Of a DNA stretch of 64,000 nt, positions 61,780 through 64,000 are shown piece after piece (positions within the stretch are counted from its first letter, which is position 1; each line of letters opens with the position of its first letter). Location of the stretch: contig DASXHD010000032.1 in the NCBI GenBank assembly GCA_036488725.1, forward strand, positions 58,752 through 122,751, given 5' to 3'. A model generated the notes under the pieces. That model was not told where the DNA came from, made no database searches, and saw nothing but the letters and a program-made list of their open reading frames with translations. Source of the stretch: DASXHD01 sp036488725. GTDB taxonomy: Bacteria; Myxococcota_A; Polyangia; Polyangiales; Polyangiaceae. A program made the position numbers and the translations under genes.

Positions 61780-63108
61780 GTGCCCATGCGCACGAGCGCG
61801 ACGCGCCGGCTCGGGGATTCGCCCCGCACGATGGTGCAGAAGATTCTCGCCGGCCGGGGTGTCGACGGAGGCGCCGAGGCGGATCAAGTCGCGCTGGCCG
61901 CGGCGCCGCACGCTGCCGTCGACGAGGCGCTCGCGCGCGGCCTCAAGCGGACGGGCGTCGAAGCTGCGGTCGCGTACGAGACGACCTGCGTCGGACCGCG
62001 CGGCAAGGACGCGCAAGGGCGCGCGGCGCTTCTCGCGCACGGGCTGGTCGTCGCGCGCGCGGGCGCGGGGTTTCCGGCGCCGGTGCATCTCGAGCGCTTC
62101 GCGAGCCCGGCGCGATTGTGCGTGACCGACGATCCGCGTTTCGCGTCCGTCGGCGGCATCGGCATGCTCGCGCTCCACGCGAACGCGTCCGAGCTCGGCG
62201 CGGCGCTCGCGGGGTTGCCGATCGAGATCCCCGCGCCGCGGAGCGTGCACGTGCTCCTCTCGGGCCGGACGCGGCCGTTCGTTTGCGCGCGCGACGTCGC
62301 GCTCGACTTGATCCGGCGCGGGCTCGGCGACGTCGTGCAGCGCGCTGCGGGCGAGCATGGCGCGCGCGTCGTCGTCGAAATCGGTGGGCCGAGCGTGCGG
62401 CTTCTTTCGGTCGGCGACCGCGCGGTGATCGCGAGCGTCGCGCCGCACGTCGGAGCGATCGCTGCGATTTTTCCGAGCGATGAGCGCACCGAGGTCTTCT
62501 TGCGCGATCAACGGCGTTCGAAGGCGCATCGCGCGCTCGCGCCCGACCCCGGCGCGCCGTTCGACGACGTGATGCAAGTCGATCTCGGCGCGGTCGACCC
62601 GCTCGTGCTCGAAGGCGGAAAAGTGCGCGCCGCGCGCGAGCTCGCCGGAAAAGCGGTCGCCCAAGTCGTGCTCGGCGGCGACGGCGGCGTCACGTTGCGC
62701 GACTTGCTCGCGACCGCGATGCTCCTCAAGAGCAAGCGCGTCCCGCCTGGGCTCGATTTACTTTTCGCGCCGCCGACGCGACAGATGCTCGAGGTCCTCG
62801 CCGCCGAAGGCGCGCTCTCGGATTTGATCGCGACCGGCGCGCGTCTCGTCGAGCCCGACGCGCGCGTCGCGAGCGGGGAGCTCTATCCTTCGAGCGGTCT
62901 CGTCGCGCAGTCGGCGGATCTCGGCGCCCCGAACGGCGTCGTCGCGTCGCCCGAGACGCTCGCTTTTGCGGTCGCGACCGGCGCGCTCGGCGATCCGCGC
63001 GGCTTCAAACGGCCCGTTCGCGTGAGCGTGCCGCGCTCGCTCCCGACCGACGACGTCCTCGTCCTCCGAGGCGGCCCACTTCGTTCCAAACCTCAGAACA
63101 AGTTGTAG
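61780..63108 (+). CDS. Aconitase-fold protein without Fe-S cysteines
   Basis: 442 residues following the aconitase/isopropylmalate isomerase large-subunit plan. An N-terminal T-M-V-Q-K-I-L-A-G-R-G-V segment, the substrate-loop region, V-L-L-S-G-R-T-R-P-F-V-C-A-R-D-V-A-L, D-R-A-V-I-A-S-V-A-P-H-V-G-A and a C-terminal D-P-R-G-F can all be aligned. Yet D-S-H-T reads D-D-P-R, S-C-T-N reads G-G-D-G, and the cluster-binding C-G-P-C is S-G-E-L-Y-P-S-S. It cannot hold a [4Fe-4S] cluster in the usual way. Start ATG 61780 or 61786. Function unknown; a pseudoenzyme or RNA-binding IRP-like role is possible. Confidence 0.72.
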   Translation: MPMRTSATRRLGDSPRTMVQKILAGRGVDGGAEADQVALAAAPHAAVDEALARGLKRTGVEAAVAYETTCVGPRGKDAQGRAALLAHGLVVARAGAGFPAPVHLERFASPARLCVTDDPRFASVGGIGMLALHANASELGAALAGLPIEIPAPRSVHVLLSGRTRPFVCARDVALDLIRRGLGDVVQRAAGEHGARVVVEIGGPSVRLLSVGDRAVIASVAPHVGAIAAIFPSDERTEVFLRDQRRSKAHRALAPDPGAPFDDVMQVDLGAVDPLVLEGGKVRAARELAGKAVAQVVLGGDGGVTLRDLLATAMLLKSKRVPPGLDLLFAPPTRQMLEVLAAEGALSDLIATGARLVEPDARVASGELYPSSGLVAQSADLGAPNGVVASPETLAFAVATGALGDPRGFKRPVRVSVPRSLPTDDVLVLRGGPLRSKPQNKL

Positions 63109-63998
63109 ACGAGCGACACCGCCGACATCACGTCGGTGTTGTCGACGCCCGGCAGCGGATTGTTCTCGTATTGCACCGTCACCGCCGTCGCGAGCGCGAA
63201 GTGCTTGGCGATCTGCGCTTTGATCGCCGAGTCGAAGACGAAGCGGAACGTGTTGTCGTCCGCGAGATCCTGCAGGTACTCGACGCTCGCGATGAACTCG
63301 ATGCCCTTGAAGAGCTTGTGGTCGACGCCGACGAAGAGGCGCGCGTTGTGGACGGCCTCGGTTTTTTCGAGCGGGTCGCCGTTCGTGTCGAGCTTGGCCG
63401 TGCCGTCGGCGTTCTTGATGTAGTCGTCGCTGCGGACGTCGTACTGGAAGTCGTAGCCGGCCTCGGCCCAGAACTGCACCTGCTCGTTTTGGATGAAGTA
63501 GTACGCGACGCCCGGCGCGAGCTGCCAGCGGAACTCGAGTCCCTGAAAGCGATCGTGCCGGCCGACGGTCTGCAAAAACAAGCTCCAGTGTTTGCTGAAG
63601 AACCAGTCGTAACGCAGCAGACCTTGGACGTTCTCGACTGTGGTCGTCGTCGGCTCGCCGGCCTCGCTGCCGTTCACTGCGGTCGCGGCGCGCGCGTAGT
63701 TCGCTTGGGCGCCGCCGGTGAACTGGTGGTCGCCGCGCTTCACGCGCGAGCGCACGCCGGCGGTGACAGCCGCGCTGCGCGAGTTGCCGGCCGCGAAGAG
63801 ACCGCCCGCGTTGAACGAGACCTCGGTGATCTTGTCCTTCTTGTCGGCTTTTTGCGCCGCGGCGGCCGTGTCGTCGGCGGCGACGTCGGTCGAGCCTTTG
63901 GTGACGCCGGACGTGCTCGAGGAGCTGGACCCCGACTCGAGCTGGGCGAACGAAACACTGGAGAAGAGAAAAAGCGCGAGAGTGACTTTGGGATTCAT
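63093..63998 (-). CDS. DUF481 outer-membrane beta-barrel protein
   Basis: 301 residues, complete. Signal peptide (1-18, ending S-F-A), a Ser/Thr/Ala/Lys-rich linker (about 19-55), then a 12-strand-like barrel (F-N-A-G-G-L-F-A-A-G-N-S, Y-D-W-F-F-S-K-H-W) ending in Y-N-L-F, the aromatic C-terminus recognised by BamA. DUF481 (YdiY-type) proteins are salt- or acid-induced outer-membrane proteins. Overlaps the aconitase-like gene by 16 bp, convergent. Confidence 0.88.
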   Translation of the reverse strand: MNPKVTLALFLFSSVSFAQLESGSSSSSTSGVTKGSTDVAADDTAAAAQKADKKDKITEVSFNAGGLFAAGNSRSAAVTAGVRSRVKRGDHQFTGGAQANYARAATAVNGSEAGEPTTTTVENVQGLLRYDWFFSKHWSLFLQTVGRHDRFQGLEFRWQLAPGVAYYFIQNEQVQFWAEAGYDFQYDVRSDDYIKNADGTAKLDTNGDPLEKTEAVHNARLFVGVDHKLFKGIEFIASVEYLQDLADDNTFRFVFDSAIKAQIAKHFALATAVTVQYENNPLPGVDNTDVMSAVSLVYNLF

Positions 63999-64000
63999 CC

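Overview
The window is a GC-rich (roughly two-thirds G+C), densely packed bacterial chromosome segment with about 62 protein genes, many joined by 4-bp ATGA or GTGA overlaps. I saw no rRNA, tRNA or CRISPR. The likely source is a myxobacterium (Myxococcota, probably Polyangiales). The signs are a transmembrane Ser/Thr kinase, Asp/Ala/Thr-rich and Cys-rich surface lipoproteins, a large TPR protein, a roadblock protein, an AGPS/geranylgeranyl-reductase ether-lipid pair, and SOS operators close to the Myxococcus LexA box. Species cannot be fixed from the sequence alone.

Layout. 1-6.9 kb: a split SOS mutagenesis module (imuA running off the left edge, dnaE2) sharing a near-identical operator, with larE, a desaturase, a lipoprotein and a DnaJ-zinc-finger-like protein between. 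7-12 kb: membrane/secreted unknowns, then AGPS and a geranylgeranyl reductase-like flavoprotein. 12-21.3 kb: kinase plus lipoprotein, a lipid kinase, a surface lipoprotein, AlkD and SMC. 21.5-30.4 kb: FmdB-like zinc ribbon, then a locus in the familiar order pheA-aroA-cmk-rpsA. Here the PheA-like and AroA-like proteins, and a MoaC-like protein between them, have lost catalytic residues. 30.5-40.6 kb: HIT protein, AI-2E transporter, a D-aminoacylase-like/TetR pair with a palindrome at its start, an MscS channel with a cyclic-nucleotide domain, SucA and a Cys-rich lipoprotein. 40.7-44.2 kb: skp-lpxD-fabZ-lpxA-GNAT envelope operon. 44.2-50 kb: DUF4349-like lipoprotein, TPR protein, HemJ/CopD-like protein and TldD.

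50.0-52.1 kb is the only repeat-rich stretch: a 16-bp tandem repeat, composite double-hairpin repeats in both orientations, a 21-bp array, and a palindrome inserted in frame in a methyltransferase. 52.4-58.8 kb: atypical OmpR-family regulator, PdxA, a rhomboid-like pseudoprotease, a lipoprotein, and a tolQ-tolR-tolA-tolB operon with no pal after it. 58.8-64 kb: accBC, aroQ and a roadblock gene read leftward; an aconitase-fold protein without Fe-S cysteines; and a DUF481 outer-membrane protein.

The most unusual theme is intact, full-length pseudoenzymes: PheA-like, MoaC-like, AroA-like, aconitase-like and rhomboid-like. Three of them sit together where working aromatic-pathway genes would be expected.
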